A DNA stretch of 64,000 nucleotides from Kalaharituber pfeilii (taxonomy: Eukaryota > Ascomycota > Pezizomycetes > Pezizales > Pezizaceae): assembly GCA_015179045.1 (NCBI GenBank), contig WHUZ01000001.1, forward strand, positions 620,001 to 684,000. The letters are read 5' to 3'. The number at the start of each line of letters is the position of its first letter. Within the stretch, counting starts at the first letter, position 1. The position numbers and the translations under genes were made by a program. This document shows, one piece after another, positions 12,448 to 24,038 of the stretch. Below the pieces are notes generated by a model. It did no database searches and was not told the origin of the DNA. It saw only the letters and a program-made list of their open reading frames with translations.

Positions 12448-12831
12448 TCAGAGCGCCGGGACTGGTGTGGCTATCGGTGCGATCGCAGGTATGGTCGGAA
12501 CTGCAGCTCCGGCACTTGAACCACCTCCGGAGGGTATTGGAGGTGTTGAAACAGCACCAGGTACAGTACGTGAAGTCGTTGGGGTTGAAGAGGTCGAGCT
12601 TTTAAATTTGGGACGCCATCGAAAAGGGGATCTTGATATCGCCGCCAGTTGGTGGTTTGAGGGAGTAGGAGTGAAACAGGTGTGCTGACAATGGCGGCAT
12701 AGTGGGATGGATCAGTAAGCCACTAGCCCACAGATAATGCCGAAACCATCCTGCGCTCACCTTCGCATTCGGGCGCAAAGAGGAGTGAGCAGCATGGGCA
12801 GGAGAAGCTGGGTTGACTGGTATGAGAGGAC
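12448..12831 (-). other. Possible two-exon C-terminal gene remnant (unrecognised)
   Basis: On the minus strand a good donor (AAG|GTGAGC at 12760) and acceptor (TTGTCAG| before 12684) join two open stretches in phase. The product is Ser/Thr/Pro/Gly/Ala-rich and runs to a stop at 12448. Its composition looks like a protein tail rather than random sequence. I recognise no family and cannot find a start: a stop codon lies just upstream at about 12832. It could be another fragment of the decayed locus next door. Confidence 0.25.
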
Positions 12832-13368
12832 CCTCTCAGTAACTACTTGTGCCTCTTAAGCTATAGCATATGGCAGAACTATCTCAATTGACAGATATAA
12901 ACAGGGCGCTCTGGACGAAGAAGTATATGGCAAGGCCGGCTGGAGCGATGGAGCGATGGAGCTCTGACAATAGCAGCATACAATAGGTTGTGCAGTGCGG
13001 GATCCACATTACATAAAGGTGATGGCAGTAGGAGGAATGCGATGGCATAGATGGAAATACTAGGTGGAACTATCTGTTATCGTCTTAACTTGATAACGTT
13101 TCTAGGAATAAATTATAATGATCAGGCCACAGTGCAAATTGAACAGCCTACAAAGAGCCAAGCTGACCAATGCCTGTGGTGGTTTCGTTAGCTAACTTTT
13201 TGCTCCAGACTATCATACCCCCTCCGGTGACTATGATGCCTACCGTCACTGCCTGGTTGAATCCCAGTCACAGATAGTAGCAGAGCAAACTCGTTCAGTA
13301 TGAAATTGATGTATCTCTAGTTCGCTAGCAATGCCCACCTTTTCACTTCAGACTTTACAACTCTCCAG

Positions 13369-13860
13369 TTGCCTGCCTCACGCCTGTTCCGGTCCTTAAC
13401 CCCCCCCCCCCCCCCCCGCACTCCTCCTTCCACCCAGCCCTTTGTCCATTGTTACAGACCCCTTCAATCCCCAAAAGATCCCCATCTCCAATACTCTTAC
13501 TCCGTCTTCGGCAATTCGAACCCCACCCTCCTTGCTGTCAACCTTACCCTCTCCTCATCCTCTACCCTCAAATACGGATTATATCCGCTCCAACAGCGCT
13601 ACGTCCGTCCTCTGTGCCTTGAGATAGTCCTTGATTTGACTAGCCTTTCCCATCACGAATTTATCATTACTGCTTGCGTTTTTCGAAAAGAGCTTGCTGC
13701 GAAGAAACTGATGTGTTGGCGTGAGCTTAAATTTGTTTCGGACCACTGGTCAGTGGTAGGAGAGAACGCAGGAGAGAGTGGTAAAGTGATCGTGCGGAAG
13801 ACAAAAATCATGAGCGTGGCACTGGCGCCAGCTTGTGCCCATGGGTGGGAGGTTCGATGA
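13369..13860 (+). other. Unassigned open frame downstream of an 18-nt C tract
   Basis: An open frame of about 160 codons spans a C18 homopolymer (13400-13417) and ends at TGA 13858-13860. It has no ATG near its 5' end, and its first in-frame ATG lies well inside. The C-terminal half (HHEFIITACVFRKEL, GKVIVRKTKIMSV) is not low-complexity, but I recognise no domain. A short gene, a remnant or chance are all possible. Confidence 0.2.
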
Positions 13861-14073
13861 AAGAAGTTCGCCCTCAAAGCTAAATTGCGATCGCTTTATT
13901 TCTACCTTCTTGATCAAAATTGGCGGTTTTTAGTGTCCTAGCGTCAGGGCTGATCATACTAATGGTAATGCTTAACGATAAGAAAACTTCAACGTCATGA
14001 ATTACATGCACTCGATAGCACTGAAGTGACAAAGTAAATAAATATCTCGGTATGGCAAGTCAAAAAAAAACTC

Positions 14074-16852
14074 TTACTGCTCGCTCACACCACCATCCCC
14101 ATCCTCTGATTGACCTCTGGAATCATTCTCCGTTTTATCGTTTGCCTCCTCATCCTCAGTTCCTTTATCACCATGAATCGTGAAAGCCCCATTTTCATTC
14201 TTATTCTCATTCTCGTTACCAGCCTCTTTACCCTGCTCATCTTCAGAGATCTCATGTTTGTAATGGTCTGTTCCGTTGTCAATTTCAGTGACCACATCCT
14301 TATCTTCGGTTAACTGGGGATCCATGTTATCTGGAACGGTTGATGTATCTTGATCATCACCACTTTCTCTCTCTTCACTTGTGTCTTCCGGACTGTTATA
14401 ATCCTTGTGAGAATTATATCTAGGAAGTATTAGGCACGTTGTTCGGGGATGCATAAACCATAAACTTACAATACTCCATTGATAATGACACCTTGGCCTG
14501 CTGCAAGCATTGCAAACTTTTCCTTGGTGCAGCTGTTTACCGCTCGGACATAACAGACTGGTGCAGGAGGAGGAGGCGGGATCAATCCCGTATCCGTATA
14601 ATTTTTGCCCCTTGTTGAGTAAATATTGTTGCCACTTGTGTTTATATTTTCACCTGTGGCGAGGCTTTTCCCATGGATAAGTCTATCGAAAATTGTGAAT
14701 GCGGTTTCCGGTTGATAAGCTGGTACAAGATGGCCAGCTTGATATACACGAGTGAATGAGAAATTGCCATATTGGCGCACCTGGCCTCCAACGAAAGTAG
14801 AATTTACTTGAACATCTTCGTATCCAGCGGCCGCAAATTCAGCAGAATGTGAGTATTTAATCGCAAGGGATACAGCTTGCCCTCCCATGTAATTGCAGAT
14901 GTAGTCACGGTCGCCTACCACCTCGTAAGCTAAGAGCAACAAAAATCTCCCTAGCCTTAGTTAGGTTCGTACCATAAATGAGAGCAACTCTAACACCTCT
15001 TTCAAGAAGGTATGCAATATCATCCAGTTCTCCTCCTCTAGGCATGTCCCCAGCTGTGTTAACTGAATTAGAAGTGCCTCTCATCTGTTCAAGAAAGAGT
15101 GATTTTATACTTTGACTAAATGCTTTATAGACGTACGAACTACTTTGCGTGTAATTAATTGGGACTCCAATGAAGCTTTGTACTGTTGCGTTATTGAGGT
15201 ATTCAAGGTAGAAACTCGGCGGAAAGGGATCTGGATCCGCATGTGCAATGTCGTAGACACCTCTGAATTACAAAATTTTAGAATTCATGTTTAGCATCAT
15301 GGGGATATGATCATACCTTCCAGCTGCAAAATAAGGATTCATCTGGGTGTGACCTATAAAAGTCTATGTCAAAATGTTTCCAAGTTAATCCTGTACAGAT
15401 ACTGTACTTACTACAATATTTATCTGCATTTCTGCATATGTGGTTGACAAGTTCTGAATCACCGACATCCCGTGGGTCTTCAGATCTTTGTATTTGCCTA
15501 CATTCCAATACTTTATCCCTGCATCCACCTGGCTTAAAGAAGTTATCAAGCGCCCTCGCTCTAGCGCTGTCACTGATTGCTGTGATATTGTAAGGATTAT
15601 GGTTGCCGTAAATTGCATAATACGGGGTTTGAACGAGGTCGTCGATGCAACCATTAACTGTAGTGGTTCAGGGTAAATCCATTAGAATGCGTCTAACTTT
15701 TAAAGGGATAAAGACAGACCGATCCCAAGCGATCTCAAGTGAAGCTCCTTTATGCTTCCCGAATGAGTTCCATTCCTTAAACGCGCGTTCTGTTCTTCTA
15801 TATAGGCACAGAAGGAAGGGCCATATTTTCCACCATAAGATTCAGCCATAAGTTGGAGCCCAGAGTCATTTGGGTAGTACCTACACGCGTATATTAGTTG
15901 ATGTTTTCTTAGGATGAAATTAAGGGTCAATAGATACTGAGGAAAATTTGAAAACCAGGTTTGTAAGAAATGCCATGTCGCCTGGGCAGCGATTTCTGTT
16001 GTATTTGCTGTGTGATCCCCATTTCCAGACGAGAAGGTACCATTGAGAAGGTTTGTGGCCTCCATCGCAAACTTAATACTTTGAGGATCATTCGGATTGA
16101 TAATTATATGTCCTCCGCCATCTGGCGGAGCTGATGCATTGGGAATGAAACGGCTATTGAGGTTAAGCAATGGTAAAACGCCGTTCGTTGCGGTGTCGTA
16201 AGAGAACCCTACTTGATTTGGCTTTTGGTGACGAGTTGGTCAATTCGGCATACTGTGATACAAGGGAGACTCTCATGACAAACCTGGTCAATGAAAAGAA
16301 GATTGCTTGTTCTGTCCCACCCGAATTCTCTCGGTATAGTCTCCAAGTGCTTCCTATCTTGCACGACCTGACAAGGCCCCATTTCTTGAAAAAGTCCAAT
16401 CATTGAAGAGCTCCCAGGCCCTCCATTTAGCTATTAGCTGTGTATTAGTATCGTACCCCGTAACTGAAATTATTGATCAACATACCCAAATGGTGAGCGG
16501 AGCATTTGCAGCGTTTTCCCTCGCTTCAAAAAACCAAAAAAATGTGTTAATAGGATAGTTTTGCTGCACGGGTGCTAGAGTATTGGGGGAAGATGCTAAA
16601 TATGAGTCCTGAGAGTCAACAAACTGGTGTCCTCAAGTTTTCACGTAAAATACATACAATATAACCAGTATACTGCTTCTGTGATTCATTGGCAGTGTGA
16701 CATATTCGCGAATCCGGACTTTTGAATCTAATAAGAACTTCGGGATTGATGGGAGATTGTATTTCATAGACATTTGTAATCCGCGGAGGATATTGAGCAT
16801 CAGCAAGCTGGAAAGCACTTGTGGCAGCGAGTAAGAGAGTGTAGAGTCCCAT
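14074..16852 (-). CDS. Secreted serine carboxypeptidase, carboxypeptidase S1-like (peptidase family S10)
   Basis: Ten exons on the minus strand (16658-16852, 16486-16608, 16284-16430, 15938-16221, 15720-15880, 15412-15657, 15317-15353, 14973-15262, 14470-14914, 14074-14419) give 757 aa. A signal peptide ([19 protein letters not shown]) starts the protein. Family blocks follow in order: [41 protein letters not shown] and GFSYDT. The nucleophile elbow [10 protein letters not shown] has Ser near 264, the acid block [10 protein letters not shown] has the likely catalytic Asp near 498, and [10 protein letters not shown] has His near 556. The full catalytic triad is therefore present. S10 enzymes remove C-terminal residues in acidic secreted or vacuolar settings. 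The last 115 residues form a strikingly acidic Glu/Asp/Asn tail ending GGVSEQ; I see no clear GPI signal. Exon 7 is only 37 nt. All phases agree. Confidence 0.93.
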
Positions 16853-18375
16853 TATGGACAAGTTGGTTCTCAATGAAAACGCAGCAGCGAGTGCTATTAG
16901 ACCAGATATAGTCTGTAAAGAAACTGCCTCGTTCGATTTGCTGAGATAAAAAGTGTATTTGCCTGAAGCCGAGATCAAAAATCAGCTTCCTAAGGAACAA
17001 ATAAGACAGAATTAGGGGATAGGAATGAATGTAGAAAGCAATGCGGTGTCTAATACGGGTAGCTAACTTCACAAAGCTCAGTGTGTAGTTAAGCCCGGTA
17101 AAAAAGGCCTCACTAGGGATACAGAAGTAGTTTCTGGGTATGGATCTATATGAAAGTGTATGGCTGACCACTTACCTTGCTGGTCCTTAAAAGCCTTGCT
17201 AGAAAGGCTATTCTAGTATTTGTGAAGGTAGATGTCAAGGGCCAGATTAATAAGAGTCAGAAATTTCCCCCTTTGCGCCAGAGGTTGCTGTACCGCATAA
17301 CCTCATGCTTTCTCCACAGAAGCTATGAGGACACACTGACAACGGCTGCCGTACAAAGATACGTACAGTGTCCATCAGCGCGTGAACGTCCATGGAAAGC
17401 AACTATATCATCATGATGGAGGAAACTCCAACCCAATAATGGAGGTAATGATTACGAACATTAGAGTGTGAACCTTAGCAATTAATTATTTCAACGTCAA
17501 TGCTGCATGCCTACTTGTAATTAATTGGTAACTCACATGTATCTGAACATGGACAGGACTGATATTTGAAGGAGGTAACGTCCTCAGGAAAAAAGGCGTC
17601 CTGGTGTTGTGGAGAGCTGTCTGTCGATCAAGGTTGTACAATACTTCTTACAGAAGTCTTTAGGTATGAATGTCAGCAAGCTTATACTCTCTATTCACCA
17701 AGGAACCTGAGGGTAACGGTCTTTTGGCGATGGGACCCTTTAATTACTAGTACTTACACAAGCTTCGACTTGGAACTTCTGTTGGTCGGCTTAGTCACTG
17801 GATCAGCCACGAACAGATTGGTAGGAAACAAGTCCTTACGGTGCTTGAATACTTTAGCAGTTCTTGGATCGTCGTTTACAGTAGTCAACTTCGGACCTAT
17901 GTGAATTCCAGTACAGATGGCTGCATACTAGGAGGTCTGGTTCCCAAGACTAGCTGCGCATCACACACTCTTGAAACCCTGACATGAAGAATACTTCTTG
18001 CAGACCAATAGATGTATGTGATACCCAGACTTCTGCACGAGGTCAATCCATTTAACTACCGACAACTAGAACTACACGTGCGGATGAGATAGCGGTCAAC
18101 CTGTGCCATGAATTTGTCAACAGACCACCTTCACAACCTGCACTGTTCTTTACGATTTTTCTGATCTCATTCCAGCATAATATAGGAAGAATATAACATG
18201 GTTCATATGCCGCTGCTGAACCATTGGTTATAATTAGCTATCAGTAACTGCGTGTTATTGTGTATTTTTCAATTGCAAGGCAAAAAATAATATGTAGATG
18301 AAATGTCCGTCGTTTAGGTTTCAATGGCTGTTGACCGATCGATGAACCTTAGCGTTATTGTCTACCCGCTTGTTC
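16853..18375. other. Intergenic region, no gene supported
   Basis: Upstream flank of the carboxypeptidase gene, then the 3' flank of the dehydratase gene. Frames over 17177-17416 and 17566-17904 have no recognisable domain and weak coding character. Nothing else was seen. Confidence 0.5.
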
Positions 18376-18518
18376 TCACTTGAGCTCTTCCTCGACATTT
18401 TCCCCGCCTCCAGCTGCTAGAGGCTCTGCCAAATCTGACCCTTCTGTCCTCCTTCTCAGCTCTTCCAAAACGCTTTGGCCTCCAGTAATATCCAATTGAG
18501 GGGAACTGTTCACGGTTT

Positions 18519-19433
18519 TTATCTCATATTCCCGGGCCCAGACTCTGTCCCTGTAGCTTTAGATTTTTTTTTTTCAGTATGGCAAGAGAAGCAGTGTCTC
18601 TCTTCCGGTCCGAGGAGGGAGGTTAAGAGATCTGATTCTTTCGAAGAGGCGGACTGAGGCATTTTTGGATATGAAATTTCAGATGTGGATACATCTGAGC
18701 GTGAGCATTTCGATAGGTTCTGCACATTCATTTCTGATGGGCTCTCTATGGAGCTTCTTGGTGGGCCACTAGAGACCTCTGAGCTCTGAACATCATCTAT
18801 TCTCACCGACTCTCCCACACTTTTGGCTTCTCGAACCTCACCGTGCTCTTCTGCGCATCGATCGCACCATTGAGCCATATAAACGTCCTTTGATGTAATG
18901 CCTCTAGGACGATGCGTAGTCCATCTTATAACGACTTCGTTATAGACGTTTCCCCACTCGGGATGATGTTTTTGCACTTTGCATTCAGTTGCCACAGCGT
19001 TCATGAATTTCATTGCTGTGCTGAAGGTTTTGAATTTAAATGCACGTTGTAAGCCAGGTGGCGAATGTGTCAGCCACCAAGGTGCTGTGCTCGATGCAAG
19101 AAGCTTGCTTGTCGCCGATATAAGGTCCCTAGGGGTATTTGGGGCAAAGAGATGCTCTGGGATAGCTGGTCCATTTGAGACATGGGAGAGGCCTTTCTGC
19201 AGAGGAGGGGGATCCATTGGTGTGGTGGAATGAATGTGTCTTCTTAACGGTATGGCTACGATGCAGCTGCATGCCGTTTTATTCGAGCTTTTGAAAGGTG
19301 TGTGTACGGAACGCTCCAGGACTGAGATCAGGCCGCGAGAAAAGCGGTCCTCGGAAGGTTGGTGTAACGATGTGCGAAGCAAACATCGCCCACTGGAGAT
19401 TATGCGAGACAGTCTTCTGAAAGGTTGAACCAT
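18519..19433 (-). CDS. Pterin-4a-carbinolamine dehydratase family protein with mitochondrial-type presequence
   Basis: A single open exon of 304 codons starts at ATG 19433; the frame upstream has no earlier ATG. The N-terminal 70 residues are Arg/Ser-rich with few acids (MVQPFRRLSRIISSGRCLLR), typical of a mitochondrial targeting sequence. The dehydratase domain is near residues 110-185: FKFKTFSTAMKFMNAV, then VQKHHPEWGNVYNEV with the His-His-Pro core and Trp, then ITSKDVYMAQWCDRCA. The family recycles 4a-hydroxytetrahydrobiopterin or serves as a fold of unknown use; fungal mitochondrial members are poorly studied. The 3' end is uncertain. A weak donor at 18654 (GTCCGC) joined to an acceptor at 18551 would, in phase, swap the last 45 residues for a longer, coding-looking acidic tail ending at 18376. 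Confidence 0.85.
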   Translation of the reverse strand: MVQPFRRLSRIISSGRCLLRTSLHQPSEDRFSRGLISVLERSVHTPFKSSNKTACSCIVAIPLRRHIHSTTPMDPPPLQKGLSHVSNGPAIPEHLFAPNTPRDLISATSKLLASSTAPWWLTHSPPGLQRAFKFKTFSTAMKFMNAVATECKVQKHHPEWGNVYNEVVIRWTTHRPRGITSKDVYMAQWCDRCAEEHGEVREAKSVGESVRIDDVQSSEVSSGPPRSSIESPSEMNVQNLSKCSRSDVSTSEISYPKMPQSASSKESDLLTSLLGPEERHCFSCHTEKKKSKATGTESGPGNMR

Positions 19434-20415
19434 TTGCAGAAATGGACACAACTAAGCTACAAGAGACTTCACTGCGCTGCTAGATATACACCGTTAATGC
19501 CCAGCAAGTACGCAGAATGATATTGGCGGGACTCTGATGAGATGACTTGGATATCGAAACTTATTGTTCAAATTTTTGCGGCTGACTGAATTCCTGCAGG
19601 ATGCTGGGCTAAGGTGCTTAGTTACCTCTTCAGGACATGAGGATAGTTCTCGTTGGCGACGGGTGGATACAAATGTCTCAGCCTGGGAACTTGACCAATG
19701 GTCGCCGGTTTGCGGCACCGTGGCTCGAGGCTGGTCCGTGTGCTAGTACAAGTAAGCTATGGGGTGCTATGTGGGGCCTATTTTGTGGTTGCCATGGGAA
19801 TCGGCAGAATTTGGATTAGGATCTGGGTCTGTGAATCTGCGCCCATGGGAAGTCATCCACTGTATGCAGTACAAGCATGATTGCAAGATCCCAAGATCCC
19901 AAGATCCCATTGCATCTGCCCAGCGTCACTTATGATATGTAATCCCGGGACAGCTCTGCAGCAATGCAAGGTGAGTGATCGTGCAGCTCCCTACGCAGGG
20001 ACAGACAACGCAATCGGGTGTGTATCATGCTACTTTTGATGACTATACTGCAGAGGGAATTTGGGCATACTCATCGAAGCAACTGATATATTTCGAGACT
20101 CAAGATCTGCACTGCGCAAGTATGTAAAAACCGCCAACAATCCTGCGTTGCACCGGAATAGCGAGTGGAGGGATGCTTGCGCATTTGGAGGTCTTACGAG
20201 TCAGCTGGGCTAATATTGACAGGACAATCTTGTATACTTGTAGTACATCCTGCGTGGCCGGTTGACGTACCCTCCTGTTGGTAGGTAGGTTAGAATAGGA
20301 AACCAAGTATGAAAAGAAGACGGTATGTATATACAGATCAGCAGCTAATACACAAGCAGTGATGTACCAATCAAAATATATTGTTACAAGTTGCAATGCA
20401 TTTCTATGCCACTAT
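19434..20415. other. Intergenic region between the dehydratase and NOC4 genes
   Basis: It contains a short AAGATCCC-type tandem (three copies at about 19887-19910) and the AT-rich 3' flank of NOC4. No gene is seen. Confidence 0.55.
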
Positions 20416-22352
20416 CTAAAAAGCCCAGAGCTCCGTCAATGTATTTGTTACCGGCGTCAGTGGCGGACCATTATTAGCAGTATCTTCCTCCTGCTGCTCA
20501 GCCGTCTTAGCCTCGGGAACGGTAAATAGCCTTTTGGGTACATCATATTCCACCACTGGCTCCTTTCTCAGCGCTTTTCGAAGTTCAGCATCAATCATCT
20601 TCGGTGCAAAATGTTAGTGAAGTCTTGTAAAAGGATGTGGAGGCAGAGAAACTGCATACACTTGTATAGCTATGATCCAGAAAGTCCTCCAGTGCGTACT
20701 GATTCTTTGTGAATTGCTCACTGATAATCCGAGCTATGGTAGCAACACTTGGATGATAGTGGCTCTGAAGCATTTCAATCTCCCATAACGAACTTTCTAA
20801 TGCTCTGGTTTTCATTGGATCTGGATTTTCGTTATCAAAAGGATCATCCATGCCAGTTTTACGGATCTCATCGCGGTCGTAATGCTCTCGATGAAGCATG
20901 AATGCGCAAGTAGGATGCCTCCTTAAGAGGTTATAGATGAAAGGAACGACGATAACTATGGTCGAGGGTGGTGCAGAAAGACATAGCCTAGACATTCTCT
21001 TTATGAATGAAGCCACAAGAATCGCTGGTATGTGAGTTGAGGCCAGAAAAATGTCAAGAAGCCTGAAAAACCGTGAACGATACTTCACATGCATGAGATC
21101 TCTATCAAATAGAGCATATAGCTTCTCATAAAAATTAGGATAATCCAGATTCTTCGTTTTGATGAGCTCAAATAACCCATTCAAGGCGAGCAAAGACATC
21201 GCGCCGCCCGCATTATAGCAATCCGTTAAAAAGTCCATGAGCAATTGCGGCTGTGAAAAAAAGGGAACAATCTTATGTGACAATATGTCCAGAACCGATT
21301 TCATTTGGTCCTCGGTGAGGTCCAGTCGCATAGTCGCCAGCCAAATTTCTTGAAGTTGTCGCCTGTGAGCATTGACAGAAATTATCGCTGGTGGCTTTTG
21401 CTTTCTTTTCTTTTTCAGATCTAGAACATAGAAGGGCGACAAAGTATAATCCTCGGTCTCAAGTGGTAGATTTTTCATAGAGAGAAGAATCTCAAGGAGG
21501 TTTGCACGAAATACGGCCAGATTTGGATTCGCTGCTGCCTGCTCCACAAGTGTCCTGTAATAGCAAGCGTTAGTTGATTTCATTACGTGAAATATTGGGG
21601 CTCTCACAATGTGACAAATAAAAATGAGTATCTGACATCGTGATATGCATCCAAATACTTCTCCACAAACTCTTCACGTAAGGCTATTTCGTCCGAGAAA
21701 TCTGAATACAGGATCCCCTTCGATATCCTCGCCATGAGGCCATGAGGAAAGCAATATTCATCCTCCGCTGGCCTCAGCTGGGTTCCTTCCTCCTTTAAAA
21801 GTCTCATTAACAGTGTCAACGCTGTTGTCTGTTGCGAGCATACGCTGTCAGCTACTGGCTCGAGAATCCGAAAATCTTGAATTTCACCTGTATTGATACC
21901 TCCCCACTTCCCAGCAATACTACAAGCTCTTGAACATAGTCCTTGTATCGCTCCTTCATCCATTGTTGAATCTTCTTTTCGGCATCTGTTAGAGCTTTCC
22001 TGTTGGCAAATCTTCCCAGAGCCATTAGGCGACAAAAGGTACGACAAAGTGAAACGGCAGACGTTATTCCTAGTTCTGGGTCATTGAAATCCCGCAAGCA
22101 ATCCAGCAAGGTGACGATCCCATTATAGTTGCGTGGAGATACCACAATTGCTTCCTCCAACGCAAGGACGTCGTCCTGTGAAGTCAATTTGGCAATGGTG
22201 AGGACTGATGGAGATTTTGATGTTGTCACTGAGGCATCCTTTGATAACTTCTCAATCTTTTTATCTTCCCTCTCTTCTCTTGCTCCGATCACCTTTCCAA
22301 GCAACTCTGAATGCTTCCTTTTCTTCCCTCTGGACATTTCCTCTGAGGCCAT
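20416..22352 (-). CDS. NOC4: Nucleolar complex protein 4 (CBF/Mak21 family)
   Basis: Four exons (21888-22352, 21608-21828, 20660-21554, 20416-20598) encode 587 aa, close to the usual Noc4 length. The start at 22352 is the first ATG (MASEEMSRGKKRK). The N-terminal half is helical-repeat-like (LLGSGEVSIQ joined to TTALTLLMRLLKEEG). The C-terminal half is the CBF/Mak21 domain, with VPFIYNLLRRHPTCAFMLHR, LWEIEMLQSHYHPSVATIA and LEDFLDHSYTS joined to MIDAELRKAL. Noc4 pairs with Nop14 in the 90S/SSU processome and is needed for 40S maturation and export. A donor three codons upstream (GTATCA) was rejected because the chosen GTGAAA donor restores EVSIQTTAL. It shares a 429-bp divergent promoter with ATP4. 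Confidence 0.93.
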
Positions 22353-22781
22353 AGCCACTGGCTAGTTAGCCACTGGCTAGTTAGCCGCTTGTTCACGCTC
22401 GAGATTTTTGAGCTGCTTGGGTCACTGATGCTGTTGCTGATGGCACTTTTAAATATATGTGTATAATATAGAACGCCGCTTCGCAGTATGATAGACGTTG
22501 TGTTGAGCAACTTGAACTTTCCATGGGCACCAGTTCCCTCATGCATCGAAGGAAAATCTTCGGAGCAAGGTTCAGCGGCCAAGACAACCCTAAACCCTTC
22601 CTGTCACCCCGCCTTGGCTATCCCGGAAGATCTCGGTTTTGACCTCAGATCATCTCCGAGACCTGAGTTCATAACGATACTCGCACCCGTTCCACCCCTC
22701 CTTGGCCGACAGATAGAAGCTGCTATCGCTCACGCACTGCGGATCAACTTTTCTTTAGCATTCTTCCAACAGCAAGTCACA
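22353..22781. promoter_or_regulatory. Divergent promoter between NOC4 and ATP4
   Basis: Start codons at 22352 (-) and 22782 (+) face away from each other across 429 bp. Right beside the NOC4 start is a 16-bp direct duplication (CCACTGGCTAGTTAG units at about 22355-22384). The arrangement suggests a shared promoter for a ribosome-biogenesis gene and an oxidative-phosphorylation gene; no factor site is proved. Confidence 0.65.
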
Positions 22782-23737
22782 ATGTCTATGCGGATAAGCA
22801 AGGCACTAGGTGGTATGTTCGCCATAGTCATTCAACCACCCCTCCAAGATGACAGCCAAATAAACGGAAGGAAGCAGGCCGGTGATGGAATTTCCATTAA
22901 CCTAACGAACAGGGGCTGCCATTCGACTCAGGCCAACTCTTCCTCTACCCCGCGCCGTTATTCCTGCGCTCTCAGCCTTCCGCTTACAATCTACCGGCGT
23001 CCCAAGCGCACCCGATCCAAAGTCTAAGGCACAGTCCATCATCGACTCTCTTCCAGGTTCAACCATTGCCTCCAAGGCTGCGATTCTCTCCGCTGGTGCC
23101 GGATTATCCATCGCCGCTATCTCCAATGAGCTCTATGTCGTGAATGATGAGACCCTTGTCGCATTTTCTCTTCTCTCCGTCTTCTGGGCGGTTGCCAAAT
23201 ATGGGTCACCTATGTACACCGAATGGGCTAGTGGACAGGTTGCAAAAATCAGAGATATTCTCAACAGTGCCAGGGCCGACCACACTCAGGCTGTGAAGGA
23301 AAGGATTGATAACGTCAACCAGCTTGGCAGTATTGTTGAGGTCACACGGGACCTTTTCGCTGTCTCCAAGGTAAATTTAAGACTTCTCGTTATCCGTGTA
23401 AATACATATATTTACATAGAGTTTTCTCATTCAGGAAACTGCTACCCTAGAGGCCAAGACCTTTGAGCTCGAGCAGCGTGTTCAATTTGTGAATGAGATC
23501 AAGTCTGTCCTTGATTCATGGGTAAGATATGAGGCTCAGGTCAAGCAACGCCAGCAGAAGGAGCTTGCCGAATCTCTCATTGCAAAAGTGAAAAAGGAGT
23601 TAGAGAACCCCAAGACATTGCAGCAGATTTTGCAACAAAGTATTATGGATGTTGAGAGTATGTACCCATATTAACTCATTTATACGGTACTCATACTGAA
23701 GTTACATTTTCCAGAGATTGTGGCTCAGAAGGCTTAG
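22782..23737 (+). CDS. ATP4: Mitochondrial F1Fo ATP synthase subunit 4 (subunit b)
   Basis: Four exons (22782-22812, 22913-23370, 23435-23657, 23715-23737) give 244 aa, the same size as yeast Atp4. An Arg-rich, acid-free presequence (MSMRISKALGGAAIRLRP) targets the matrix. Two hydrophobic segments follow (ILSAGAGLSIAAISNELYVV and LVAFSLLSVFWAVAKY), then a long charged helix with VKERIDNVNQLG, SIVEVTRDLFAVSK and FVNEIKSVLDSWVRYE. The end is DVEKIVAQKA. This is the peripheral stalk subunit anchored in the inner membrane. The first intron has two in-frame donor choices three nt apart, and I used GTATGT. The last exon encodes only seven full residues plus a split Lys. Confidence 0.95.
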
Positions 23738-24038
23738 ACAACGATAATACGTATACAGTTGCATAGCATTCTTGCCACAGAATCAAACCCCTGTTAGATA
23801 TTTCTGCCTACCTACTTGAAGAAATTCTGTCACCCGGATTACTGTAGATGAATAAGATGATAAACAAACGGTCGACACTAGTCTGGTTGGCATGACCCTC
23901 CGAATGAGGGGCAACATAATCTGGCCAGACTAGGGACAGCAATAGAACGTAAAACCCTGAATTGGCAGTGAGACTATATGAAGGGAGTGGCGTATATTGA
24001 GCATTCATTACAGTGAAGGGCTAGATATAACAGAAGCC
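23738..24038. other. Convergent 3' spacer between ATP4 and the questin-oxidase-like gene
   Basis: About 300 bp separates two converging genes. Nothing beyond AT-rich 3' UTR-like sequence is seen. Confidence 0.5.
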
